This document shows positions 27,464 to 42,199 of a stretch of 64,000 nucleotides of DNA, in pieces. The notes under the pieces are model-generated. The model saw only the letters and a list, made by a program, of their open reading frames with translations, was not told the DNA's origin and ran no database searches. Each line of letters opens with the position of its first letter. Positions within the stretch are counted from its first letter, which is position 1. Made by a program: the position numbers and the translations under genes. Source of the DNA: Amaranthus tricolor (lineage: Eukaryota; Streptophyta; Magnoliopsida; Caryophyllales; Amaranthaceae); contig NC_080058.1 in NCBI RefSeq assembly GCF_026212465.1, positions 18,841,485 to 18,905,484 on the forward strand, read 5' to 3'.

Positions 27464-27482
27464 GAGGAGTGACGACTCCCAC
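27464..27482 (+). promoter_or_regulatory. Conserved LTR motif with small hairpin
   Basis: GAGGAGTGACGACTCCCAC, identical to 50177-50195 and 57356-57374. GGAGT and ACTCC can pair around a GACG loop. Identity here contrasts with poor similarity across most of these LTRs. Confidence 0.7.
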
Positions 27483-27804
27483 CACAGTTAGGGTTTAGGA
27501 CTACGGTCCTCACCTAACCAGACCCTTACATATATCAGTTGTCATTATTGTTGTGATCTTGTGATGTGCTATGATGACAAAATTATGAGGCTTAATTGAA
27601 CTTGATTAAATAAGCATTAAGGTTACCAAGTATTTAGTAGCAGCAATGAACTTCTACAAGCATTGAGAATATAACTTAATGTCTTAGTAAAGGTCCATAA
27701 TGAGTGATAACCTTCTATATTGTGTTTGATGATTATTTTGTAAGCATAATTTAACTATCGCATCATAAGCTTGTTGAGAAAATTGTACTCGGCTTTATCG
27801 CTAA

Positions 27805-27842
27805 CCGATTTAATCGGCTGTCATCCGTATTATAGATGACAG
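27805..27842 (+). promoter_or_regulatory. Tandem hairpins near LTR 3' end (old LTR)
   Basis: Hairpin 1 pairs CCGAT (27805-27809) with ATCGG (27813-27817). Hairpin 2 follows with no gap: CTGTCATC (27818-27825) pairs perfectly with GATGACAG (27835-27842). The equivalents in the young LTRs keep the pairing with different bases. The position just before TGCAGG suggests a role near the transcript 3' end; this is inferred. Confidence 0.65.
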
Positions 27843-27939
27843 TATTTTGCAGGAAAATTTAGCTCAGGTTTCGATCCAAGCCGCAACATTAATTATTCTA
27901 TCGAGGACTTAGCTGCATTGATTTTACTTGATGACTTTA

Positions 27940-28940
<1,001 letters not shown>

Positions 28941-31139
28941 ATCTTACACCTTAAGCTCAAAATTTATATTATATTTTATATTCAATTTATATATTTTATT
29001 ATTATTCTTTTAAAAATATTTTATAATTATACATGATAAAAATCTACAAATTAAATTTAAATATAATATATTGATGGAAAATCTATAACTTCTAATGATG
29101 GAATCATATAAATCAATTAATCTAATTTTCTATTATCATATACACAATCTTAAGTCTCAAGCTCAAAATTTATATTATATGTTATATTCAATTTATATTT
29201 TATTATTCTTTTAATTATATTTTGTAATTACACAATAAAAAAATAAAATATACTAATGAAGAAAGGATTTAATACACGTGTTACGTTCCCATTAAAATTT
29301 TTCCCGCCTTGTTTCTATTGTTGACGTAAAAACTTTTGAATTTTGATGATTGTTTGATTAATATTTAAGGAAACAATTAACTCATTACCAATAACTAATA
29401 TTTCTTCATTAAGTTATTCAACCAAAAAAAGACAAAAAATAAAATAATCTAATTTTTCTATTATGATATACACAATCTTACACCTTAAGCTCAAAATTTA
29501 TATTATATTTTATATTCAATTTATATATTTTATTATTAATCTTTTAAAAATATTTTATAATCAAACATGATTAAAATCTACAAATTAAATAAAAATATAA
29601 TATATTGATGGCAAATCTAAAACTTCTAATAATGGAATAATATAAATCAATCAATCTAATTTTCTATTATGATATACACAATCTTAAGTCTCAAGCTCAA
29701 AATCTATATTATGTGTTATATTCAATTTATATATTATATTATTCTTTTAAATATATTTTATAATTACACAATATAAAAATAATCAATAACATATACTAAT
29801 GAAGAAACGACTAAGGACACGTGTCATGTTCTTATAGATATTTTTCCTGCCTTTTTTCTATTGTTGACATGAAAATTTTTTAAGATTGTCTTGATATTTA
29901 AGGAAATAATTAACTTATTTAAAATATAATATTTTTTGATTGACTGTAAATATATTTCTGATATACACCTACAATTTTTTTATCCCAAAAAAATTAATGT
30001 TTGCTTCATTAAGAATTGATCGAACCATTAAATGACAAAAAATAAATGAATCTAATTTTCTTTTATCATTTACACAATCTTAAGTCTCAAGCTGAAAATT
30101 TATATTATATGTTATATTAAATTTATATATTTTATTATTCTTTTATATATATTTTATAATTACACAATATAAAAATAAAATATACTAATGAAGAAACGAC
30201 TTAATACACGTGTTACGTTCTCATTAAAATTTTTCTCGCCTTGTTTCTATTGTTGACATCAAAACTTTTGAATTTTGAGGATAGTTTGATCCATATTTAA
30301 GGAAACAATTAACTATTACAAATAACTAATATTTCTTCATTAAGTGATTCAACCAAAAAAAGACAAAAAAAAAATAATTTAATTTTTCTATTATCATATA
30401 CACAATCTTACACCTTAAGCTCAAAATTTATATTATATTTTATATTCAATTTATATATTTTATTATTATTCTTTTAAAAATATTTTATAATCAAACATGA
30501 TAAAAATCTACAAATTAAATTAAAATATAATATATTGATGGCAAATCTAAAACTTCTAAAGATGGAATCATATAAATCAATCAATCTAATTTTCTATTAT
30601 CATTTACACAATCTTAAGTCTCAAGCTCAAAATTTATATTATGTGTTATATTCAATTTATATATTTTATTATTCTTTTAAATATATTATATAATTACACA
30701 ATATAAAAAAATATACTAATGAAGAAACGACTTAATACACGTGTTATGTTCTCATTAAAATTTTTCCCGCCTTGTTTCTATTGTTGACATGAAAACTTTT
30801 GAATTTTGATGTTTGTTTAATTAATATTTAAGGAAACAATTAACTCATTAGAAATAACTAATATTTCTTCATTAAGTGATTCAACCATAAAACGACAAAA
30901 AATAAAATAATCTAATTTTTCTATTATCATATACACAATCTTGCACCTTAAGCTCAAAATTTATATTATATTTTATATTCAATTTATATATTTTATTATT
31001 ATTCTTTTAAAACTAATTTATAATTATACATGATAAAAATCAACAAATTAAATTAAAATATAATATATTGATGGAAAATCTAAAAATTCTAATTATGGAA
31101 TCATATAAATCAATCAATCTAATTTTCTTTTATCATATA

Positions 31140-34100
31140 CACAATCTTAAGTCTCAAGCTGAAAATTTATATTATATGTTATATTCAATTTATATATTTT
31201 ATTAGTCTTTTAAATATATTTTATAATTACACAATATAAAAATAAATTATACTAATGAAGAAACGACTTAATACACGTGTTACGTTCTCATTAAAATTTT
31301 TCCCGCCTTGTTTCTATTGTTGACATGAAAACTTTTGAATTTTGAGGATTGTTTGATCCATATTTAAGGAAACAATTAACTCATTACAAATAACTAATAT
31401 TTGTTCATTAAATGACTCAACCATAAAAAGACAAAAAATAAAATAATCTAATTTTTCTATTATCATATACATAATCTTACACCTTAAGCTCAAAATTTAT
31501 ATTATATTTTATATTCAATTTATATATTTTATTATTATTCTTTTAAAAATATTTTATAATTATACATGATAAAAATCTACAATATAAATTAAAATATAAT
31601 ATATTGATGGAAAATCTAAAACTTCTAATGATGGAATCATATAAATCAATCAATCTAAATTTCTATTATCATATACACAATCTTAAGTCTCAAGCTCAAA
31701 ATTTATATTATATGTTATATTCAATTTATATATTTTGTTATTCTTTTAATTATATTTTATAATTACACAATAAAAAAATAAAATATATACTAATGAAAAA
31801 AGGATTTAATACACGTGTTACGTTCCCATTAAAATTTTTCCCGCCTTGTTTCTATTGTTGACATGAAAACTTTTGAATTTTGATGATTGTTTGATCAATA
31901 TTTAGGGAAACAATAAACTCATTACAAATAACTAATATTTCTTCATTATGTGATTCAACCAAAAAAAGACAAAAAATAAAATAATCTAATTTTTCTATTA
32001 TGATATACACAATCTTACACCTTAAGCTCAAAATTTATATTATATTTTATATTCAATTTATATATTTTATTATTATTCTTTTAAAAATATTTTATAATCA
32101 AACATGATAAAAATCTACAAATTAAATTAAAATATAATATATTGATGGCAAATCTAAAACTTCTAATGATGGAATCATATAAATCAATCAATCTAATTTT
32201 CTATTATCATATACACAATCTTAAGTCTCAAGCTCAAAATTTAATATGTTATATTCAATTTATATGTTTTATTATTCTTTTAAATATATTTTATAATTAC
32301 ACAATATAAAAATAATCATCAATAAAATATACTAATAAAGAAACGACTAAGGACACGTGTCATGTTCTTATAGAAATTTTTTCTGCCTTTTTTCTATTGT
32401 TGGCATGAAAATTTTTTATGATTGTCTTGATATTTAAGGAAATAATTAACTTATTTAAAATATAATATTTTTTGATTGACTGTAAATATATTTCTGATAT
32501 ACACCTATAATTTTTTTATCCCAAAAAAATTAAAGTTTGCTTCATTAAGAATTGATCCAACCATTTAAAGACAAAAAATAAATCAATCTAATTTTCTATT
32601 ATCATATACACAATCTTAAGTCTCAAACTTAAAATTTATATTATATGTTATATTCAATTTATATATTTTATTATTCTTTTAAATATATTTTATAATTACA
32701 CAATATAAAAATAAAATATACTAATGAAGAAACGACTTAATACACGTGTTACGTTCCCATTAAAATTTTTCCGCCTTGTTTCTATTGTTGACATGAAATG
32801 TTTTGAATTTTGATGATTGTTTGATCAATATTTAAGGAAACAATTAACTCATTACAAATAACTAATATTTCTTCATTAAGTGATTCAACCAAAAAAAGAC
32901 AAAAAATAAAATATTCGAAATTTTCTATTATGATATACACAATCTTACACCTTAAGCTCAATATTTATATTATATTTTATATTCAATTTATATATTTTAT
33001 TATTATTCTTTTAAAAATATTTTATAATCAAACATGATAAAAATCTACAAATTAAATTAAAATATAATATATTGATGGCAAATCTAAAACTTCTAATGAT
33101 GGAATCATATAAATCAATCAATCTAATTTTCTATTATCATATACACAATCTTAAGTCTCAAGTTGAAAATTTATATTATATGTTATATTCAATTTATATA
33201 TTTTATTATTCTTTTAAATGTATTTTATAATTATACAATATAAAAATAATCAATAAAATATACTAATGAAGAAACGACTAAGGACACGTGTCATGTTCTT
33301 ATAGATATTTTTCCTGCCTTTTTTCTATTGTTGACATGAAAATTTTTTATGATTGTCTTGATATTTAAGGAAATAATTAACTTATTTAAAATATAATATT
33401 TTTTGATTGACTGTAAATATTTTTCTTATATACACCAACAATTTTTTTATCCCAAAAAAATTAATGTTTGCTTCATTAAGAATTCATCCAACCATTAAAA
33501 GACAAAAAATAAATCAATCTAATTTTCTTTTATCATATACACAATCTTAAGTCTCAAGCTGAAAATTTATATTATATGTTATATTCAATTTATATATTTT
33601 ATTATTCTTTTAAATATATTTTATAATTACACAATATAAAAATAAATTATACTAATGAAGAAACGACTTAATACACGTGTTACGTTCTCATTAAAATTTT
33701 TCCCGCCTTGTTTCTATTGTTGACATGAAAACTTTTGAATTTTGAGGATTGTTTGATCCATATTTAAGGAAACAATTAACTCATTACAAATAACTAATAT
33801 TTGTTCATTAAATGACTCAACCATAAAAAGACAAAAAATAAAATAATCTAATTTTTCTATTATCATATACATAATCTTACACCTTAAGCTCAAAATTTAT
33901 ATTATATTTTATATTCAATTTATATATTTTATTATTATTCTTTTAAAAATATTTTATAATTATACATGATAAAAATCTACAATATAAATTAAAATATAAT
34001 ATATTGATGGAAAATCTAAAACTTCTAATGATGGAATCATATAAATCAATCAATCTAAATTTCTATTATCATATACACAATCTTAAGTCTCAAGCTCAAA

Positions 34101-37100
34101 ATTTATATTATATGTTATATTCAATTTATATATTTTGTTATTCTTTTAATTATATTTTATAATTACACAATAAAAAAATAAAATATATACTAATGAAGAA
34201 AGGATTTAATACACGTGTTACGTTCCCATTAAAATTTTTCCCGCCTTGTTTCTATTGTTGACATGAAAACTTTTGAATTTTGATGATTGTTTGATCAATA
34301 TTTAGGGAAACAATTAACTCATTACAAATAACTAATATTTCTTCAGTATGTGATTCAACCAAAAAAAGACAAAAAATAAAATAATCTAATTTTTCTATTA
34401 TGATATACACAATCTTACACCTTAAGCTCAAAATTTATATTATATTTTATATTCAATTTATATATTTTATTATTATTCTTTTAAAAATATTTTATAATCA
34501 AACATGATAAAAATCTACAAATTAAATTAAAATATAATATATTGATGGCAAATCTAAAACTTCTAATGATGGAATCATATAAATCAATCAATCTAATTTT
34601 CTATTATCATATACACAATCTTAAGTCTCAAGCTCAAAATTTAATATGTTATATTCAATTTATATGTTTTATTATTCTTTTAAATATATTTTATAATTAC
34701 ACAATATAAAAATAATCATCAATAAAATATACTAATAAAGAAACGACTAAGGACACGTGTCATGTTCTTATAGAAATTTTTTCTGCCTTTTTTCTATTGT
34801 TGGCATGAAAATTTTTTATGATTGTCTTGATATTTAAGGAAATAATTAACTTATTTAAAATATAATATTTTTTGATTGACTGTAAATATATTTCTGATAT
34901 ACACCTATAATTTTTTTATCCCAAAAAAATTAAAGTTTGCTTCATTAAGAATTGATCCAACCATTTAAAGACAAAAAATAAATCAATCTAATTTTCTATT
35001 ATCATATACACAATCTTAAGTCTCAAACTTAAAATTTATATTATATGTTATATTCAATTTATATATTTTATTATTCTTTTAAATATATTTTATAATTACA
35101 CAATATAAAAATAAAATATACTAATGAAGAAACGACTTAATACACGTGTTACGTTCCCATTAAAATTTTTCCGCCTTGTTTCTATTGTTGACATGAAATG
35201 TTTTGAATTTTGATGATTGTTTGATCAATATTTAAGGAAACAATTAACTCATTACAAATAACTAATATTTCTTCATTAAGTGATTCAACCAAAAAAAGAC
35301 AAAAAATAAAATAATCGAAATTTTCTATTATGATATACACAATCTTACACCTTAAGCTCAATATTTATATTATATTTTATATTCAATTTATATATTTTAT
35401 TATTATTCTTTTAAAAATATTTTATAATCAAACATGATAAAAATCTACAAATTAAATTAAAATATAATATATTGATGGCAAATCTAAAACTTCTAATGAT
35501 GGAATCATATAAATCAATCAATCTAATTTTCTATTATCATATACACAATCTTAAGTCTCAAGTTGAAAATTTATATTATATGTTATATTCAATTTATATA
35601 TTTTATTATTCTTTTAAATGTATTTTATAATTATACAATATAAAAATAATCAATAAAATATACTAATGAAGAAACGACTAAGGACACGTGTCATGTTCTT
35701 ATAGATATTTTTCCTGCCTTTTTTCTATTGTTGACATGAAAATTTTTTATGATTGTCTTGATATTTAAGGAAATAATTAACTTATTTAAAATATAATATT
35801 TTTTGATTGACTGTAAATATTTTTCTTATATACACCAACAATTTTTTTATCCCAAAAAAATTAATGTTTGCTTCATTAAGAATTCATCCAACCATTAAAA
35901 GACAAAAAATAAATCAATCTAATTTTCTTTTATCATATACACAATCTTAAGTCTCAAGCTGAAAATTTATATTATATGTTATATTCAATTTATATATTTT
36001 ATTATTCTTTTAAATATATTTTATAATTACACAATATAAAAATAAATTATACTAATGAAGAAACGACTTAATACACGTGTTACGTTCTCATTAAAATTTT
36101 TCCCGCCTTGTTTCTATTGTTGACATGAAAACTTTTGAATTTTGAGGATTGTTTGATCCATATTTAAGGAAACAATTAACTCATTACAAATAACTAATAT
36201 TTGTTCATTAAATGACTCAACCATAAAAAGACAAAAAATAAAATAATCTAATTTTTCTATTATCATATACATAATCTTACACCTTAAGCTCAAAATTTAT
36301 ATTATATTTTATATTCAATTTATATATTTTATTATTATTCTTTTAAAAATATTTTATAATTATACATGATAAAAATCTACAATATAAATTAAAATATAAT
36401 ATATTGATGGAAAATCTAAAACTTCTAATGATGGAATCATATAAATCAATCAATCTAAATTTCTATTATCATATACACAATCTTAAGTCTCAAGCTCAAA
36501 ATTTATATTATATGTTATATTCAATTTATATATTTTGTTATTCTTTTAATTATATTTTATAATTACACAATAAAAAAATAAAATATATACTAATGAAGAA
36601 AGGATTTAATACACGTGTTACGTTCCCATTAAAATTTTTCCCGCCTTGTTTCTATTGTTGACATGAAAACTTTTGAATTTTGATGATTGTTTGATCAATA
36701 TTTAGGGAAACAATTAACTCATTACAAATAACTAATATTTCTTCAGTATGTGATTCAACCAAAAAAAGACAAAAAATAAAATAATCTAATTTTTCTATTA
36801 TGATATACACAATCTTACACCTTAAGCTCAAAATTTATATTATATTTTATATTCAATTTATATATTTTATTATTATTCTTTTAAAAATATTTTATAATCA
36901 AACATGATAAAAATCTACAAATTAAATTAAAATATAATATATTGATGGCAAATCTAAAACTTCTAATGATGGAATCATATAAATCAATCAATCTAATTTT
37001 CTATTATCATATACACAATCTTAAGTCTCAAGCTCAAAATTTAATATGTTATATTCAATTTATATGTTTTATTATTCTTTTAAATATATTTTATAATTAC

Positions 37101-39440
37101 ACAATATAAAAATAATCATCAATAAAATATACTAATAAAGAAACGACTAAGGACACGTGTCATGTTCTTATAGAAATTTTTTCTGCCTTTTTTCTATTGT
37201 TGGCATGAAAATTTTTTATGATTGTCTTGATATTTAAGGAAATAATTAACTTATTTAAAATATAATATTTTTTGATTGACTGTAAATATATTTCTGATAT
37301 ACACCTATAATTTTTTTATCCCAAAAAAATTAAAGTTTGCTTCATTAAGAATTGATCCAACCATTTAAAGACAAAAAATAAATCAATCTAATTTTCTATT
37401 ATCATATACACAATCTTAAGTCTCAAACTTAAAATTTATATTATATGTTATATTCAATTTATATATTTTATTATTCTTTTAAATATATTTTATAATTACA
37501 CAATATAAAAATAAAATATACTAATGAAGAAACGACTTAATACACGTGTTACGTTCCCATTAAAATTTTTCCGCCTTGTTTCTATTGTTGACATGAAATG
37601 TTTTGAATTTTGATGATTGTTTGATCAATATTTAAGGAAACAATTAACTCATTACAAATAACTAATATTTCTTCATTAAGTGATTCAACCAAAAAAAGAC
37701 AAAAAATAAAATAATCGAAATTTTCTATTATGATATACACAATCTTACACCTTAAGCTCAATATTTATATTATATTTTATATTCAATTTATATATTTTAT
37801 TATTATTCTTTTAAAAATATTTTATAATCAAACATGATAAAAATCTACAAATTAAATTAAAATATAATATATTGATGGCAAATCTAAAACTTCTAATGAT
37901 GGAATCATATAAATCAATCAATCTAATTTTCTATTATCATATACACAATCTTAAGTCTCAAGTTGAAAATTTATATTATATGTTATATTCAATTTATATA
38001 TTTTATTATTCTTTTAAATGTATTTTATAATTATACAATATAAAAATAATCAATAAAATATACTAATGAAGAAACGACTAAGGACACGTGTCATGTTCTT
38101 ATAGATATTTTTCCTGCCTTTTTTCTATTGTTGACATGAAAATTTTTTATGATTGTCTTGATATTTAAGGAAATAATTAACTTATTTAAAATATAATATT
38201 TTTTGATTGACTGTAAATATTTTTCTTATATACACCAACAATTTTTTTATCCCAAAAAAATTAATGTTTGCTTCATTAAGAATTCATCCAACCATTAAAA
38301 GACAAAAAATAAATCAATCTAATTTTCTTTTATCATATACACAATCTTAAGTCTCAAGCTGAAAATTTATATTATATGTTATATTCAATTTATATATTTT
38401 ATTATTCTTTTAAATATATTTTATAATTACACAATATAAAAATAAATTATACTAATGAAGAAACGACTTAATACACGTGTTACGTTCTCATTAAAATTTT
38501 TCCCGCCTTGTTTCTATTGTTGACATGAAAACTTTTGAATTTTGAGGATTGTTTGATCCATATTTAAGGAAACAATTAACTCATTACAAATAACTAATAT
38601 TTGTTCATTAAATGACTCAACCATAAAAAGACAAAAAATAAAATAATCTAATTTTTCTATTATCATATACATAATCTTACACCTTAAGCTCAAAATTTAT
38701 ATTATATTTTATATTCAATTTATATATTTTATTATTATTCTTTTAAAAATATTTTATAATTATACATGATAAAAATCTACAATATAAATTAAAATATAAT
38801 ATATTGATGGAAAATCTAAAACTTCTAATGATGGAATCATATAAATCAATCAATCTAAATTTCTATTATCATATACACAATCTTAAGTCTCAAGCTCAAA
38901 ATTTATATTATATGTTATATTCAATTTATATATTTTGTTATTCTTTTAATTATATTTTATAATTACACAATAAAAAAATAAAATATATACTAATGAAGAA
39001 AGGATTTAATACACGTGTTACGTTCCCATTAAAATTTTTCCCGCCTTGTTTCTATTGTTGACATGAAAACTTTTGAATTTTGATGATTGTTTGATCAATA
39101 TTTAGGGAAACAATTAACTCATTACAAATAACTAATATTTCTTCATTATGTGATTCAACCAAAAAAAGACAAAAAATAAAATAATCTAATTTTTCTATTA
39201 TGATATACACAATCTTACACCTTAAGCTCAAAATTTATATTATATTTTATATTCAATTTATATATTTTATTATTATTCTTTTAAAAATATTTTATAATCA
39301 AACATGATAAAAATCTACAAATTAAATTAAAATATAATATATTGATGGCAAATCTAAAACTTCTAATGATGGAATCATATAAATCAATCAATCTAATTTT
39401 CTATTATCATATACACAATCTTAAGTCTCAAGCTCAAAAT
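31140..39440. repeat. 2400-bp higher-order repeat, 3.46 copies
   Basis: The eight-unit block B-A-B-A-C-B-A-C (330+206+332+206+395+329+206+396) repeats at 31140, 33540, 35940 and 38340; the last copy stops within its second C position at about 39440. Copies 2 and 3 showed no difference in a line-by-line reading. Copy 1 differs from them at five bases I could see (31205, 31798, 31915, 31946, 32914). Confidence 0.95.
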
Positions 39441-41705
39441 TTATATTATGTGTTATATTCAATTTATATATTTTATTATTCTTTTAAATATATTTTATAA
39501 TTATACAATATAAAAATAATCAATAAAATATACTAATGAAGAAACGACTAAGGACACGTGTCATGTTCTTATAGATATTTTTTCCTGCCTTTTTTCTATT
39601 GTTGACATGAAAATTTTTTATGATTGTCTTGATATTTAAGAAAATAATTAACTTATTGAAAATATAATATTTTTTGATTGACTATAAATATATTTCTGAT
39701 ATACACCTACAAGTTTTTTATCCCAAAAAAATTAATGTTTGCTTTATTAAGAATTGATCCAACCATTAAAAGACAAAAAATAAATCAATCTAATTTTCAT
39801 TTATCATATACACAATCTTAAGTCTCAAGCTGAAAATTTATATTATATGTTATATTCAATTTATATATTTTATTATTCTCTTAAATATATTATATAATTA
39901 CACAATATAAAAATAATCAATAAAATATACTAATGAAGAAACGACTAAGGACACGTGTCATGTTCTTATAGATATTTTTCCTGCCTTTTTTCTATTGTTG
40001 ACATGAAAATTTTTTTATGATTGTCTTGATATTTAAGGAAATAATTAACTTATTTAAAATATAATATTTTTTGATTGACTATAAATATATTTCTGATATA
40101 CACTTACAATTTTTTTATCCCAAAAAAATTAATGTTTGCTTCATTAAGAATCGATCCAACCATTAAAAGACAAAAAATAAATCAATCTAATTTTCTTTTA
40201 TGATATACACAATCTTAAGTCTCAAGCTGAAAATTTATATTATATGTTATATTCAATTTATATATTTTATTATTCTTTTAAATATATTTTATAATTACAC
40301 AATATAAAAATAAAATATACTAATGAAGAAACGACTTAATACACGTGCTACGTTCTCATTAAAGTAATTCCCGCCTAGTTTCTATTGTTGACGTGAAAAC
40401 TTTTGAATTTTGAGGATTGTTTGATCCATATTTAAGGAAACAATTAACTCGTTACAAATAACTAATATTTGTTCATTAAGTGATTCAACCATAAAAAGAC
40501 AAAAAATAAAATAATCTAATTTTTCTAATATCATATACACAATCTTACACCTTAAGCTCAAAATTTATATTATATTTCATATTCAATTTATATATTTTAT
40601 TATTATTCTTTTAATAATATTTTATAATCATACATGATAAAAATCTACAAATTAAATTAAAATATAATATATTGATGGAAAATCTAAAACTTCTAATGAT
40701 GGAATCATATAAATCAATCAATCTAATTTTCTATTATCATATACACAATCTTAAGTCTCAAGCTCAAAATTTAATATGTTATATTCAATTTATATGTTTT
40801 ATTATTCTTTTAAATATATTTTATAATTACACAATATAAAAATAATCATCAATAAAATATACTAATAAAGAAACGACTAAGGACACGTGTCATGTTCTTA
40901 TAGAAATTTTTTCTGCCTTTTTTCTATTGTTGGCATGAAAATTTTTTATGATTGTCTTGATATTTAAGGAAATAATTAACTTATTTAAAATATAATATTT
41001 TTTGATTGACTGTAAATATATTTCTGATATACAACTATAATTTTCTTATCCCAAAAAAATTAAAGTTTGCTTCATTAAGAATTGATCCAACCATTTAAAG
41101 ACAAAAAATAAATCAATCTAATTTTCTATTATCATATACACAATCTTAAGTCTCAAACTTAAAATTTATATTATATGTTATATTCAATTTATATATTTTA
41201 TTATTCTTTTAAATATATTTTATAATTACACAATATAAAAATAAAATATACTAATGAAGAAACGACTTAATACACGTGTTACGTTCTCATTAAAATTTTT
41301 CCCGCCTTGTTTCTATTGTTGACATGAAAACTTTTGAATTTTGATGATGGTTTGATCAATATTTATGGAAACAATTAACTCATTACAAATAACTAATATT
41401 TCTTCATTAAGTGATTCAACCATAAAAAGACAAAAAATAAAATAATCTAATTTTTCTATTATCATATACACAATCTTACACCTTAAGCTTAAAATTTATA
41501 TTATATTTTTTATTCAATTTATATATTTTATTATTATTCTTTTAAAAATATTTTATAATCATAAATGAGAAAAATCTACAAATTAAATTAAAATATAATA
41601 CATTGATGGAAAATCTAAAACTTCTAATGATGGAATCATATAAATCAATCAATCTAATTTTCTATTATCATATACACAATCTTAAGTCTAAAGCTCAAAA
41701 TTTAT

Positions 41706-41713
41706 ATTATATG
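41706..41713. repeat. Left 8-bp target-site duplication of hAT copy 2
   Basis: ATTATATG, satellite B-unit sequence, repeated at 58266-58273. Confidence 0.93.
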
Positions 41714-42199
41714 TAGGCATGGCCACGGTCCGGGTTGGTCCGGTTCCGTTCCGGTTCCACCCGGTTCCGGTTCCGGGCGGTTCTAAACGGTTCCTTGGCG
41801 GTTCATGAGGCGGTTCCAACTCACGGGACGAGTGGGTCGGACCATCGGTTCCATTTTTATATTTTCTTTAAATATTTATATAATAAAAAAATAGTATATT
41901 ATTGCGGACGTACCTTTGATGATTACTTGATTATTAGCGAAATTCATTGCATGTCAAATTGTCATCGTTATTGAAATATTTACTAAAAAGAATGAAAAAA
42001 TTAAATTAATAACAAACGAATCAATGATAATGTCGATAAAGATGATTAATAAAAAAAAGGGAGAAAATGGACTTGAACCTAGTACCCAAAGGAATACTAA
42101 GCTGCCTACGTATCCCGAAGGAATCAAAGCCCACGTAGTTATTTGTCATACCTTTTATTTATAGTTGTTGAATGTTGATTTATCGTTGTCGGATTGATC

